Below are positions 16,694 through 23,902 of a stretch of 23,902 nt of DNA, in pieces. Positions within the stretch are counted from its first letter, which is position 1. Each line of letters begins with the position of its first letter. The DNA is from a virus: positions 1 through 23,902 of IMG/VR virus record IMGVR_UViG_3300005584_000042; one strand, 5' to 3'. The notes under the pieces are model-generated. The model was not told where the DNA came from and ran no database searches. It saw only the letters and a program-made list of their open reading frames with translations. A program made the translations under genes and the position numbers.

Positions 16694-16694
16694 T

Positions 16695-17768
16695 TTATAC
16701 TATTTCAAATACTGATTTATCATCAATTATATATTCTATTCCACTTTGTATAATTTTTAATTTTAATAAGTAAGTTCTACTAATTGGTAATGTATGTAAA
16801 TTCATAGTAAAATAACTACCACTAACATCACAACTTATTTTTGTATAATCTCCAAATGGATATATTATCTCCTTTGTTACATAATCTTCTAATTGATAAT
16901 AAGATGAACCAGATGGTAAATAACTCGTATTATCATAATCAAAAGTTGCACTAAATGTCCGTAGTGGGTATAATTCTCTACCTTTTACACGTATCTTAAC
17001 TTTACCATTCTGTGGATATTTTGATTTTAAATTAGAATAAACTATTTTAAATTTTTCTTCTGGTATTACTGACAATGAACCGGTTATAAAAGAACTATCA
17101 TCCCAAACTAATTCTAATTTTGGTTCATATATAGTATGTGTTTCTTTTGAAAAGAATTTTAATACACCATAATCTAATGTATTTTCTTCGTTTTCTAAAC
17201 TGTGATGCATTATAAATCCATTATTTGGCAATGAACCACTAACCCATTTGTGTACTATATTAGTAACATTCATTCTAACATCATCTAATTCATAATTATA
17301 TGATTGGGATGCCATAGATGCCGTATACCAAGTACCTCCTTCTGCATTTGCTGAACCTGTTGTTCCTGCTGCAAAAACGGCAGTACCACCTATTACATTA
17401 TCTTGCCAACTATCTACACCATTTCTATATTTCCAACTTACCCCATCCGTACTAACATTATCAAATTTAGTACCAGTTCCCATATTCCAACTTTGAGAAA
17501 CCGCATTTGCATATATTGTATATTCTAATGGAATCTCTTCTGAATTTGCAGAACGTAATACTAAATAAGTTGACCAACTTCCGGAACCTATTGATTGTAT
17601 TTCGGATTTAATTGAACCCGTATCAAATTTAATTAAAGCTCGAGATATATCTTTAATAGAACCATAATACAGTTTACCTACTTCTAAAATTTCATCTCTT
17701 CCGGCATTTTGATCCGGTTGTTGAAGATATATACTTGCGTCAAATGATGATGTGAATAATTTATGCAT
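16695..17768 (-). CDS. DNRLRE-like beta-sandwich virion protein
   Basis: A 357-residue protein. The N-terminal 230 residues resemble the DNRLRE/carbohydrate-binding-like sandwich: DASIYLQQPDQNAGRDEILEV, then SRALIKFDTGSIKSE and VLRSANSEEIPLEYTIY. Later come WNMGTGTKFDN, VTNIVHKWVSG, and NGFIMHHS (the usual 'NyGflLk' position). Residues 245-357 form a second beta domain (KVKIRVKGRELYPLRTF). The fold often mediates surface or glycan contact, so a baseplate periphery or host-recognition role is plausible but unproven. Its ATG overlaps the gp6 stop by one base (TAATG), indicating translational coupling. It is the only gene with a strong Shine-Dalgarno match (GGGGAGGG about nine bases upstream), which also encodes the last gp6 residues (KGRAL). 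Confidence 0.77.
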   Translation of the reverse strand: MHKLFTSSFDASIYLQQPDQNAGRDEILEVGKLYYGSIKDISRALIKFDTGSIKSEIQSIGSGSWSTYLVLRSANSEEIPLEYTIYANAVSQSWNMGTGTKFDNVSTDGVSWKYRNGVDSWQDNVIGGTAVFAAGTTGSANAEGGTWYTASMASQSYNYELDDVRMNVTNIVHKWVSGSLPNNGFIMHHSLENEENTLDYGVLKFFSKETHTIYEPKLELVWDDSSFITGSLSVIPEEKFKIVYSNLKSKYPQNGKVKIRVKGRELYPLRTFSATFDYDNTSYLPSGSSYYQLEDYVTKEIIYPFGDYTKISCDVSGSYFTMNLHTLPISRTYLLKLKIIQSGIEYIIDDKSVFEIV

Positions 17769-19795
17769 TACAATGCCCTCCCCTTAATGTCTTTATTTGG
17801 ATACTTAACTTCAAAAACACACGGATCAATTGATGGGTATACCATTTTACCAACCGTTGCTTCGTCAATATTATAACGATTTTCAGAATAGTTTTCCCCA
17901 TTATCAGATTTACATATGTTATATACCTTTACAGATGGTACACTCATTACACCTTCTACATTTGCGAGAAGTAATTCTACTTCTGAAATGTTTATTGGCT
18001 TATTAAACGTCCATTTATCTATATTAAAGTAACTTTGTATTTCTGTCAAACACGCGGTTAATACCTCTCTTTTATTATAATTAGAATAAACTATTATTTC
18101 AAAATCTACTCCAATATTTACAACAAACCCATCTATAATGTTTACACCATCCGTCAACATTCTATATTCACTTATATAGGTTTTTAAATTTTGTTTAACT
18201 GCGGAATTTAATTGTGTAAGTTTTTTATCACCATCGTAGGCGAGTACATACATATTTATTGCGAATGGATTATTTATTTCAGATATTGATGTTTTCTTTT
18301 GAGATAGATATTTTACTAATTCAGTTTGTATTTCAGATTTAGATTTATCTTTTAATCCTTCTACTACACCAACAAATTCTGCTATATTTTTTGGAGATGC
18401 TAATATGGATGATGGTGAATTATTATCAATCTCCCCATCAGGACTTACATATACTTTTGCAACACTACCATATCTTTCTGGCATTGATAATGCACGTACT
18501 ATATAATCTTGCCTAGTTACTGCTCTATTTTGAGAACCAAATGTTGATAATGCGTTTTGTCTAATTTCTTCAATTGATTCACTATCTCTACCACCAACTG
18601 CTGCTTCTAAATTTTCTACTGCGATTGATTGCTTTATAGTACTATACAATGCTTGATTTGTTACTGATAATAAATCTTCCTCAAATTCTATTCTACGTAT
18701 TGATGTCAAATCACCAACATTTACATTTGATTCAATCCCACCACCTATTAAGTATTTTACTTTTAATGTTTTATTTACAGGAGTTATTCCAAATGTATTT
18801 GTTTTTAAAAAATTAGATGGATCAATACCATCATTTAATCTTTTTATTGAGTTGGCTAATCCTAATCCTATATTTTTAGTATTTGGTAATATTAGTTCAT
18901 CTGCCAAATTAGAATCACCACTTCCAAACTGCAAATCCATTGTGTTATCTGAATTAACTTTTACAGAATATCGGTATGGTACTTTTTGTACTTCTAAAAT
19001 ATATGGAACATTTGTCAAATTTGAACTTAATTGCCCGTTTTCTTCTAAATTAGGTTGTTCTACAAATACACTTTCTTGTGCAAGATACGGAACTTCGTAC
19101 CATTTAACGTAATCGTCATCGGATGTTACGGATGTAACCTCTATAACATTAATATCATTTATGGTTACAAACGGATATTCTACATAATCACCAAACGTAA
19201 ATTCAGTTTCTCTTTCTGTTGCAGATATTGCTTTTATTTTTTTTGTTATTAAATAAAAGGTAGGTTCACCTGATGTGGTATCTCTCTCATATACATCAAT
19301 TTCTCTTTCAGTATTATTTGCAAAATCAACACTATCAACTGTTCTAAATATAATATTAGAATTACTAGTAGATGTTACTTCTAATCCATCTTTTAGTTTA
19401 AGATAATAAGTTTCATCAGGTTCATTAGTTACACCTACTCCTGTCGCTGGAACTAATTGATATACAGTTAATGTTGTTACCGCAGGTGTTGTTACTTTGG
19501 GTTTATATCCCATAGTTTGTGCCAGTGCAACTACATTTTTTCTTTCTGTTGCATAGGATAACAATGATTCTTTTAACTGTGTATCTTGATAAAATGTTAA
19601 AATATCACCAATTGCAGCCGCTTGTTCAACAAATACCATACCAGGCGATGAATCGCTGAAATCTGAATATGTATTGGGGTAATACGTTTTTGTAAAATCA
19701 ATAAGAGTTTGTTTTAAGGAAGCAAAATCTTTACCAACATAATTTATGTTTTTATTATTACTACCAAAACTTTTATTTATAGGTTTTATCGCCAT
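17768..19795 (-). CDS. gp6: Baseplate wedge protein, T4 gp6-like (Baseplate_J)
   Basis: A 675-residue protein, close to the 660 residues of T4 gp6. The N-terminus carries a typical gp6 signature: NINYVGKDFASLKQTLIDF, then YYPNTYSDFSDSSPGMVF, IGDILTFYQDTQLKESLL, and ALAQTMGYKP (residues about 17-100). Around residues 405-435, SIEEIRQNALSTFGSQNRAV then TRQDYIVRALS is the Baseplate_J-like core shared with P2 gpJ and T4 gp6. The C-terminus ends KGRAL. It forms the wedge dimers that ring the hub and join the iris of the contractile baseplate. It follows gp25 by four bases, the same neighbour pairing seen in other contractile-tail systems, and overlaps the next gene by one base. ATG start. An exact T4-type late sequence TATAAATA lies in the gene direction at 19812-19805, inside the gp25 3' end; it may be chance. 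Confidence 0.93.
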   Translation of the reverse strand: MAIKPINKSFGSNNKNINYVGKDFASLKQTLIDFTKTYYPNTYSDFSDSSPGMVFVEQAAAIGDILTFYQDTQLKESLLSYATERKNVVALAQTMGYKPKVTTPAVTTLTVYQLVPATGVGVTNEPDETYYLKLKDGLEVTSTSNSNIIFRTVDSVDFANNTEREIDVYERDTTSGEPTFYLITKKIKAISATERETEFTFGDYVEYPFVTINDINVIEVTSVTSDDDYVKWYEVPYLAQESVFVEQPNLEENGQLSSNLTNVPYILEVQKVPYRYSVKVNSDNTMDLQFGSGDSNLADELILPNTKNIGLGLANSIKRLNDGIDPSNFLKTNTFGITPVNKTLKVKYLIGGGIESNVNVGDLTSIRRIEFEEDLLSVTNQALYSTIKQSIAVENLEAAVGGRDSESIEEIRQNALSTFGSQNRAVTRQDYIVRALSMPERYGSVAKVYVSPDGEIDNNSPSSILASPKNIAEFVGVVEGLKDKSKSEIQTELVKYLSQKKTSISEINNPFAINMYVLAYDGDKKLTQLNSAVKQNLKTYISEYRMLTDGVNIIDGFVVNIGVDFEIIVYSNYNKREVLTACLTEIQSYFNIDKWTFNKPINISEVELLLANVEGVMSVPSVKVYNICKSDNGENYSENRYNIDEATVGKMVYPSIDPCVFEVKYPNKDIKGRAL

Positions 19796-19799
19796 TGAA

Positions 19800-20237
19800 T
19801 TAGTTATTTATACTTATGTTTAATGTTTCTGACAAACTTGGATTAGAAACTAATGAAAATTTCACATCTAAATTTATATTATTTACATCAATATCAGTTT
19901 CATCGTAATCAAATATAATTTCATCTATATTTAGATATGGCAACCAATTACTAACGGCATCCAATATTGTATTTTCTATTTGAGTTTCAATTTGTCCTGG
20001 TATGATTTGTTCAAATAATAATAACCATACATCGCATCCAAATTCAGGATTCATAACTCTTTCTCCCTTTTTTGTTAGAATTAAATTTTTTAAATTATCT
20101 TTAGCTTGACTTAATGTTGTATAATTTACAGGAAAAATACCATTATTATCAGATATACGGTTTATACCTATACCTAATATTTTGTAATTATTCTCTGTTA
20201 AGTCGCTTACATTAACCTTACCTAATTCTATTGCCAT
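19800..20237 (-). CDS. gp25: Baseplate wedge protein, gp25-like (GPW/gp25 family)
   Basis: A 145-residue protein of the GPW/gp25 family. The hallmark is LILTKKGERVMNPEFGCDVW at about residues 51-70, followed by LLFEQIIPGQIETQIENTI, then a beta segment ending in NPSLSETLNISINN. The usual family length is 110-150 residues. gp25 sits in the inner baseplate wedge and helps start sheath assembly; despite older naming it is not expected to be a lysozyme. It is followed after four bases by gp6 and preceded after six bases by a 163-residue unknown. ATG start with an A-rich leader (TTTTAATAAAAA) and no Shine-Dalgarno sequence. Confidence 0.94.
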   Translation of the reverse strand: MAIELGKVNVSDLTENNYKILGIGINRISDNNGIFPVNYTTLSQAKDNLKNLILTKKGERVMNPEFGCDVWLLLFEQIIPGQIETQIENTILDAVSNWLPYLNIDEIIFDYDETDIDVNNINLDVKFSLVSNPSLSETLNISINN

Positions 20238-20243
20238 TTTTTA

Positions 20244-20735
20244 TTAAAATCTTTTAACCAATTCGGTATAATCTCTATTTAATGCTTTTGTTATTACATC
20301 TACTTCCGAATTACCAGTAGTAGGTATACTACCATTGTGTAAATCAGTTCCTCTAAAATCCATAGTTTGCCATTCATTTTCAACACCTATTTCTGGATAA
20401 AGACCATCTAATACACTCGGTGTTACACCTTCATTTCTATGCGCAGATGTGAATGGTTGTGTCATATTAAGAATCTCATTTATCATTGGGTCTTTTGTAA
20501 ATTCCCGTTTTGTTCGTTGAGTTGGTACTACGGTTTGCTTTCTAATAGGAGCAGTAGTATTTACTTCCGTCATTTCTTTTAATGATGGTACTTCTTTTTT
20601 TCTTTGTGAGTTTAATGTAACTGCGCCAGATTTAATAAGTTTTACAAGTTGTTCTGTTACTTGCTCTTTTACTTGAGTTTTCACTTCATTCTTCACAACT
20701 TCTTTAATAAGGCTTAATAAAATGTCTGATTTCAT
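20244..20735 (-). CDS. Small helical phage protein, unknown (163 aa)
   Basis: A 163-residue protein. The first 40 residues are an amphipathic Lys/Glu/Val-rich helix (LIKEVVKNEVKTQVKEQVTE) likely to form a short coiled coil. The middle is basic, Thr/Pro-rich and probably disordered (RKQTVVPTQRTKREFTKD). The end contains a small conserved-looking motif, NSEVDVITKALNRDYTELVK. It has no membrane or signal segment. It lies directly before gp25 and after a 44-base gap with a promoter-like element (20758-20767), so it begins a baseplate transcription unit. A tail-assembly chaperone or minor baseplate protein is possible. I do not recognise the family. Confidence 0.7.
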   Translation of the reverse strand: MKSDILLSLIKEVVKNEVKTQVKEQVTEQLVKLIKSGAVTLNSQRKKEVPSLKEMTEVNTTAPIRKQTVVPTQRTKREFTKDPMINEILNMTQPFTSAHRNEGVTPSVLDGLYPEIGVENEWQTMDFRGTDLHNGSIPTTGNSEVDVITKALNRDYTELVKRF

Positions 20736-20757
20736 AAAAAATTGTTGTTTTGTTAGT

Positions 20758-20767
20758 TATAAATATA
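20758..20767 (-). promoter_or_regulatory. Putative phage promoter element (TATATTTATA)
   Basis: Reads TATATTTATA followed by ACTAACAAAAC on the gene strand, 22 bases before the ATG at 20735. It is the only long gap (44 bases) inside the packed baseplate block. It would start a unit beginning with the 163-residue protein, gp25 and gp6. Inference from recurrence; no -33 element is visible. Confidence 0.5.
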
Positions 20768-20779
20768 AAAAGTTAAAAT

Positions 20780-21706
20780 TTAACCCTTATTAGTATTTGT
20801 AAGTTTTTGACTAGATATTACCATACTAGCCTCATCTCCAGTTATTATAGATTGTAATGCTGATTGTATTTCTTTTTCTTGTAATTCACCCCCTACTATA
20901 AACCCCTTTGTAAGTTGTGTTGCTATATTTGAAATAGTTACTCCTGGTTCACTGACCACTGCGTTAAATACCGTTCCACCTGCAAGTGCTACCATATCTT
21001 TAAAATCTAATGATGATAGGGGAGTACCACTAAATGGCTTAACAAAATAACCAACCCATGGTAATACACCAGGAGCAGGTGGAGCCGGTGGTGGATATTG
21101 TGATAAGCAGGTGAATATACCACCAACGGTTAATAGATGTAATGATGCGGATAATATAAAATTTAATAAAAATGGTGATACACTACTTACAGGTGGCACA
21201 GATATAGGTGTCCATATTCCTGGTGAAAAATTAATACCAAGTGTAGTTGTTATATTTTTAATAGAACCTATGCATGGTACAGATGGTGGTGGGTACTTTG
21301 TAGTTTGCGCCCCTAACCAATATGCCTGTATAGCCGGCCCAATATCTCTTAATAAATCACCATTCTTACTTACTTGTGTTTTATTTAATATTATAAGTAA
21401 AGTCGCTAACATTGCAGTTGTATTTCCAGTCTGTATAGGGACACCTCCTATTAAAGTTTTACCCCCACGTATTGCTTTATCATATTCTTCGGTTAGTGAT
21501 TGTGCAAACCAATAATTGGTATTCAATTTAGCAATATCATCTGCTTCTTTTGTAAAATCTAAAACACTACTTTTTACTACGATATCGCCTGCTTTAGATT
21601 TTGCAACATTCTCTGCCATCTCTAATGCCATATTTAAATAAAAATCAGACCAACTATTTGATTGACCTTTAAATAATAATTTAGCTTTATTTAAATTAAT
21701 AGCCAT
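20780..21706 (-). CDS. Virion protein with two proline-rich loops (308 aa)
   Basis: A 308-residue protein, helical at the N-terminus (MAINLNKAKLLFKGQSNSW). It has two proline-rich segments, KYPPPSVPCIGSI near residue 139 and QYPPPAPPAPGVLPW near residue 203, which bracket a beta/hydrophobic stretch (PVSSVSPFLLNFILSASLHL). Hydrophobic runs (AMLATLLIILN, FLLNFILSA) are too mixed to call transmembrane with confidence. The C-terminal third is helical (EKEIQSALQSIITGDE). I recall similar proline-loop proteins next to the spike gene in T4-like marine phages, with no assigned function. Its ATG overlaps the stop of the spike gene by one base (TAATG), so a hub or spike partner is a reasonable inference. 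An internal holin-like role is a weaker alternative. Confidence 0.72.
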   Translation of the reverse strand: MAINLNKAKLLFKGQSNSWSDFYLNMALEMAENVAKSKAGDIVVKSSVLDFTKEADDIAKLNTNYWFAQSLTEEYDKAIRGGKTLIGGVPIQTGNTTAMLATLLIILNKTQVSKNGDLLRDIGPAIQAYWLGAQTTKYPPPSVPCIGSIKNITTTLGINFSPGIWTPISVPPVSSVSPFLLNFILSASLHLLTVGGIFTCLSQYPPPAPPAPGVLPWVGYFVKPFSGTPLSSLDFKDMVALAGGTVFNAVVSEPGVTISNIATQLTKGFIVGGELQEKEIQSALQSIITGDEASMVISSQKLTNTNKG

Positions 21707-22923
21707 TAGCTTTTACTCAAATAATTTTTAGCAGATAATATTGTCTTTAACTTCAATTTTATAGATTGAAATTGGGCTACATTTTCTGGACCTGTTTTTG
21801 AATCCCCGGATGGCGTTAAATATTTTTGTTTAAGTATTGCATCTATTAACTCCCCCATTATTTTTACTAACTCACCACCCAACACCATTTTCTGAACATC
21901 CGCACCCGCATCTCCCTCACCTGTATTTTTTCCTAAAAATATTTTACCATTTTCAGAATTTAAAAATATTTGGTTTGCTCCCGTTGATTGGATTGTTACT
22001 TTATTATTTGAATGTAAGTAAATTTCCTTTTCAGCATCTACTGAAAAATTACCATCTGTTATTACACCGGTATTACCTTTTCCAAAAATAATAAACTCAT
22101 ATGCCTTTGAAGATATTACAATTCTATCAGAATTTATAAATAGTTGATCTCCACTTAAATTTTTAGAATTTGGAAAATCTTTAAATCCTACTCTTGTTTT
22201 TTTTACAGTTTCTACAAATGGAACTTTTACTTTATTGGATGTAAGGTATATCGATGTACCATCTTTATTAATATCTTCATCAACTAACTCACCAATTTTT
22301 TTAGAGTCTAATTCTGGATTTTGTTTATTTCTAATAAAAATAGATGGTGATGATGTCTTACCATCCTCTGTTAAATTAAACTCTGAAAAACGTATTGTAT
22401 TACCAACTCTACCACTTAATATAGTATCCCCTTCTTTTGGATTTAAAAATTTTATTTTTTCTTTTACAACATACCCTTTTTCATCAGATTTGGTTTGGGT
22501 TGGTTTTTGATTTGGTGTACCCGTATTTTTTGTTTCTTTGTAATTTTTATTTTTAAAATCAACACCAACTGTTTGAGTGGTTTTTTCTTTTGTAGATTCG
22601 GATGTTTTATAATCTTCTCTATAATTGGGATAATGTGTTATTGAATATGGTTGCCAATAATAATCATTACCTATTTCCAATACTAACACCGTTTCGCCAA
22701 CAATTGGATATGTTATATTATTTTTATCAAATGGAAAAGCGTATCCGTCTAATTTAAAAGCCGATTCTCTACTAAATTCTACTACTCCTAAAAAACGGAT
22801 ATCGTTATCATCAAAATTAGAATTACCATTATATTTTTTAATAAAATCACCGGTTTTATCTAATTTTTTATCAGATTTAAGATATACGCGTGTTACGGAT
22901 GCTAGAAATGTATCTTTAATCAT
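21706..22923 (-). CDS. Baseplate central spike/hub protein (gp5/VgrG-like, no lysozyme)
   Basis: A 405-residue protein with an N-terminal OB-fold-like domain at about residues 1-115 (ASVTRVYLKSD, FLGVVEFSR, YPIVGETVLVLEIGNDYYWQ), as in T4 gp5 and phage baseplate protein V. A charged Lys/Thr/Asn linker follows (about 115-155). The C-terminal part (about 265-335) has short alternating strands typical of a spike beta-helix (NSDRIVISSKAYEFIIFGKG, GNFSVDAEKEIYLHSNNKV, QIFLNSENGKIFLGKN). It ends in an amphipathic helix. It would form the trimeric puncturing spike at the tail tip. Unlike T4 gp5, no lysozyme domain is inserted; cell-wall cleavage must come from elsewhere. It overlaps the proline-loop gene by one base and follows the helical 134-residue gene after one base. 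Confidence 0.8.
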   Translation of the reverse strand: MIKDTFLASVTRVYLKSDKKLDKTGDFIKKYNGNSNFDDNDIRFLGVVEFSRESAFKLDGYAFPFDKNNITYPIVGETVLVLEIGNDYYWQPYSITHYPNYREDYKTSESTKEKTTQTVGVDFKNKNYKETKNTGTPNQKPTQTKSDEKGYVVKEKIKFLNPKEGDTILSGRVGNTIRFSEFNLTEDGKTSSPSIFIRNKQNPELDSKKIGELVDEDINKDGTSIYLTSNKVKVPFVETVKKTRVGFKDFPNSKNLSGDQLFINSDRIVISSKAYEFIIFGKGNTGVITDGNFSVDAEKEIYLHSNNKVTIQSTGANQIFLNSENGKIFLGKNTGEGDAGADVQKMVLGGELVKIMGELIDAILKQKYLTPSGDSKTGPENVAQFQSIKLKLKTILSAKNYLSKS

Positions 22924-22924
22924 T

Positions 22925-23329
22925 TTATAATTTTGTTTTTATTTCGTCAATTTCAATTTGAATATCATTTAGTTTTTCTTTCTGTTCTTCTTCAACTTTA
23001 CTAATTGTATCTTCTAATTCTCCTAATAATTGTGCTTTTTCATTATCACTTAACCACCCATCCTCACCTATTCCTTTAGCTTCGGCAGTTGCCAATCGTT
23101 GCGCGATTGTTGCCAATTTAATTAAATGGTCATCGTTTTTAATAGATGAATCGATTAAATCTCTAATTATTGGTGCAATTACGGTTGCTTCTCCAACATT
23201 TTTAATTAACTTACGAAGAGATTCAATCATATCTGAAATGTTCTTCTTTTTGTTTTGTTGGTTTTCGTATATATCTTTAAATAATGATGATAAATTTTTA
23301 CCATCAAATAATTGAAACTCTGTTGCCAT
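22925..23329 (-). CDS. Helical phage structural/assembly protein (134 aa)
   Basis: A 134-residue, almost wholly helical protein. It begins MATEFQLFDGKNLSSLFKDI and ends in a charged coiled coil (LGELEDTISKVEEEQKEKLN). A central AEAKGIGEDGWLSDNEKAQL is a helix-turn-helix hinge. I recall this N-terminal pattern in T4-like marine phages, next to the spike gene, as hypothetical or structural. It has no membrane or signal segment. Its stop lies one base before the spike ATG, so the two are expressed together. A minor tail or hub-assembly role is inferred. ATG start without Shine-Dalgarno; a weak, imperfect copy of the TATATTTATA element may lie in the 29-base leader gap. Confidence 0.72.
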   Translation of the reverse strand: MATEFQLFDGKNLSSLFKDIYENQQNKKKNISDMIESLRKLIKNVGEATVIAPIIRDLIDSSIKNDDHLIKLATIAQRLATAEAKGIGEDGWLSDNEKAQLLGELEDTISKVEEEQKEKLNDIQIEIDEIKTKL

Positions 23330-23358
23330 ATTATATCTTTATAATAATTATTTGGTTA

Positions 23359-23902
23359 TTAAATTTTACTTATTAAATAGTTTCCCATAACTAAATAATC
23401 CATATCGGAGTTCATAAACGTCCATATCGCATCTTTTGGTGTGTTTGCCATTGTTTTACCTCGTAAATTAAATGATGTATTTAATAATATAGGAGTGCCA
23501 CTGACCGTTTCAAACTCCTTTAATAAATCGTAATAGAGTGGGTTTTGCTCTCTTCTAACGGTATGTATTCTTGCAGAACCATCTATGTGGGTTACTGATG
23601 GAATACGCTTGTAATCGGTTACTTTAACCACCTGATTCATATAGGGAACTTCCTCCTCTGAATTAAAATATTTATTAAAATCTTCAATTGTTACCGATGG
23701 TGCAAACGGTCTAAACATTTCTCTTTTTTTAACAACCTTATTAATCCTATCTCTTATATCCTCTAAATGTGGATTTCCTAATATAGAACGATTTCCCAAT
23801 GCCCTTGCACCAAATTCAGTTTTACCCTGAAACCAACCTATAATATTTCCTTTGTGTATAAGATTAGCAGTTAATTTTAACAGTTTTGATGTATTATCAT
23901 GC
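23359..23902 (-). CDS. NodU/CmcH-family carbamoyltransferase, C-terminal part (partial)
   Basis: The open frame enters from the window edge: 34 in-frame codons precede the TTG at 23799, reading LLKLTANLIHKGNIIGWFQG then KTEFGARALGNRSI, so that TTG is not a start. The visible 180 residues are the C-terminal domain of the NodU/CmcH/NovN O-carbamoyltransferase family: FGARALGNRSILGNP, INKVVKKREMFRPFAPSV, PYMNQVV, VTHIDGSARIHTV, and LNTSFNLRGKTMANTPKDAI. These enzymes transfer a carbamoyl group from carbamoyl phosphate, through a carbamoyl-adenylate, to a hydroxyl. The family is normally about 550-600 residues, so about two thirds lies outside the window. Phage versions occur in T4-like genomes, and some have been linked to carbamoylation of hydroxymethylcytosine; the substrate here is unknown. 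It precedes the 134-residue gene by 29 bases. Confidence 0.9.
   Translation of the reverse strand, partial: HDNTSKLLKLTANLIHKGNIIGWFQGKTEFGARALGNRSILGNPHLEDIRDRINKVVKKREMFRPFAPSVTIEDFNKYFNSEEEVPYMNQVVKVTDYKRIPSVTHIDGSARIHTVRREQNPLYYDLLKEFETVSGTPILLNTSFNLRGKTMANTPKDAIWTFMNSDMDYLVMGNYLISKI

Noticed and set aside
19805-19812. Exact T4 late consensus TATAAATA in the gene direction before gp6
   Set aside because: It is a single occurrence inside the gp25 coding end in very AT-rich DNA, and the gap to the gp6 ATG is already coupled. Kept only as a note against over-reading the motif orientation.
21111-21515. Plus-strand open frame of 134 codons
   Set aside because: It is the longest plus-strand frame but lies entirely inside the proline-loop virion gene, whose coupling to the spike gene supports the minus strand.
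23797-23799. TTG as start of the carbamoyltransferase
   Set aside because: The frame continues upstream to the window edge and the upstream codons encode conserved family sequence (WFQGKTEFGARAL), so the gene is partial and the TTG is an internal Leu.

Overview
The window is an AT-rich stretch (roughly 70% A+T by eye) of a tailed-phage genome with a contractile-tail, T4-like architecture. Every gene I can support lies on the minus strand, so the window reads from high to low coordinates. The anchors for this identification are a gp25-type baseplate wedge protein, a gp6-type wedge protein with the Baseplate_J region, a gp5-like spike without lysozyme, a 1743-residue baseplate or tail protein, a Toprim primase and a gp47/gp46 (SbcD/SbcC) recombination nuclease. 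Apart from one gene (16695-17768), the leaders have no Shine-Dalgarno sequence and the starts sit behind A-rich leaders. This fits a Bacteroidota (flavobacterial) host, but the sequence alone does not prove it. No tRNA, rRNA, CRISPR array, insertion sequence, integrase or attachment site was seen, and no gap exceeds about 130 bases.

Layout in transcription order: (1) 23902-23359, the C-terminal part of a NodU/CmcH-type carbamoyltransferase, cut by the window edge. (2) 23329-14205, a tightly packed tail/baseplate block: helical protein, gp5-like spike, a structural protein with two proline-rich loops, a small helical protein, gp25, gp6, a DNRLRE-like beta protein, a coiled-coil protein with a beta-sandwich end, and a protein with a long proline/isoleucine-rich tail. 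Several of these genes overlap by one base (TAATG) or are 1-6 bases apart. (3) 14185-7033, the 1743-residue protein, a 207-residue conserved phage protein and a 413-residue virion protein, ending in a clear hairpin terminator at 6981-7010. (4) 6960-5514, a 402-residue protein that shares its C-terminal module with the 413-residue protein, and a 69-residue unknown. (5) 5510-972, a recombination and replication cassette: T7-type endonuclease I (Holliday junction resolvase), primase, and a single-chain Mre11-Rad50 fusion. (6) 960-1, a 2-oxoglutarate/Fe(II) oxygenase and the first 38 codons of an unrecognised protein.

The most interesting points are the fusion of the two recombination-nuclease subunits into one 1048-residue chain, a T7-like resolvase next to T4-like recombination genes, and a repeated intergenic element. 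That element reads TATATTTATA on the gene strand, with reverse complement TATAAATATA. It lies 6-36 bases upstream of six start codons and probably marks phage promoters. The two neighbouring proteins that share a C-terminal module look like products of duplication or module swapping.

All functions are inferred from motifs read by eye. Family comparisons come from memory, and no database search was run.
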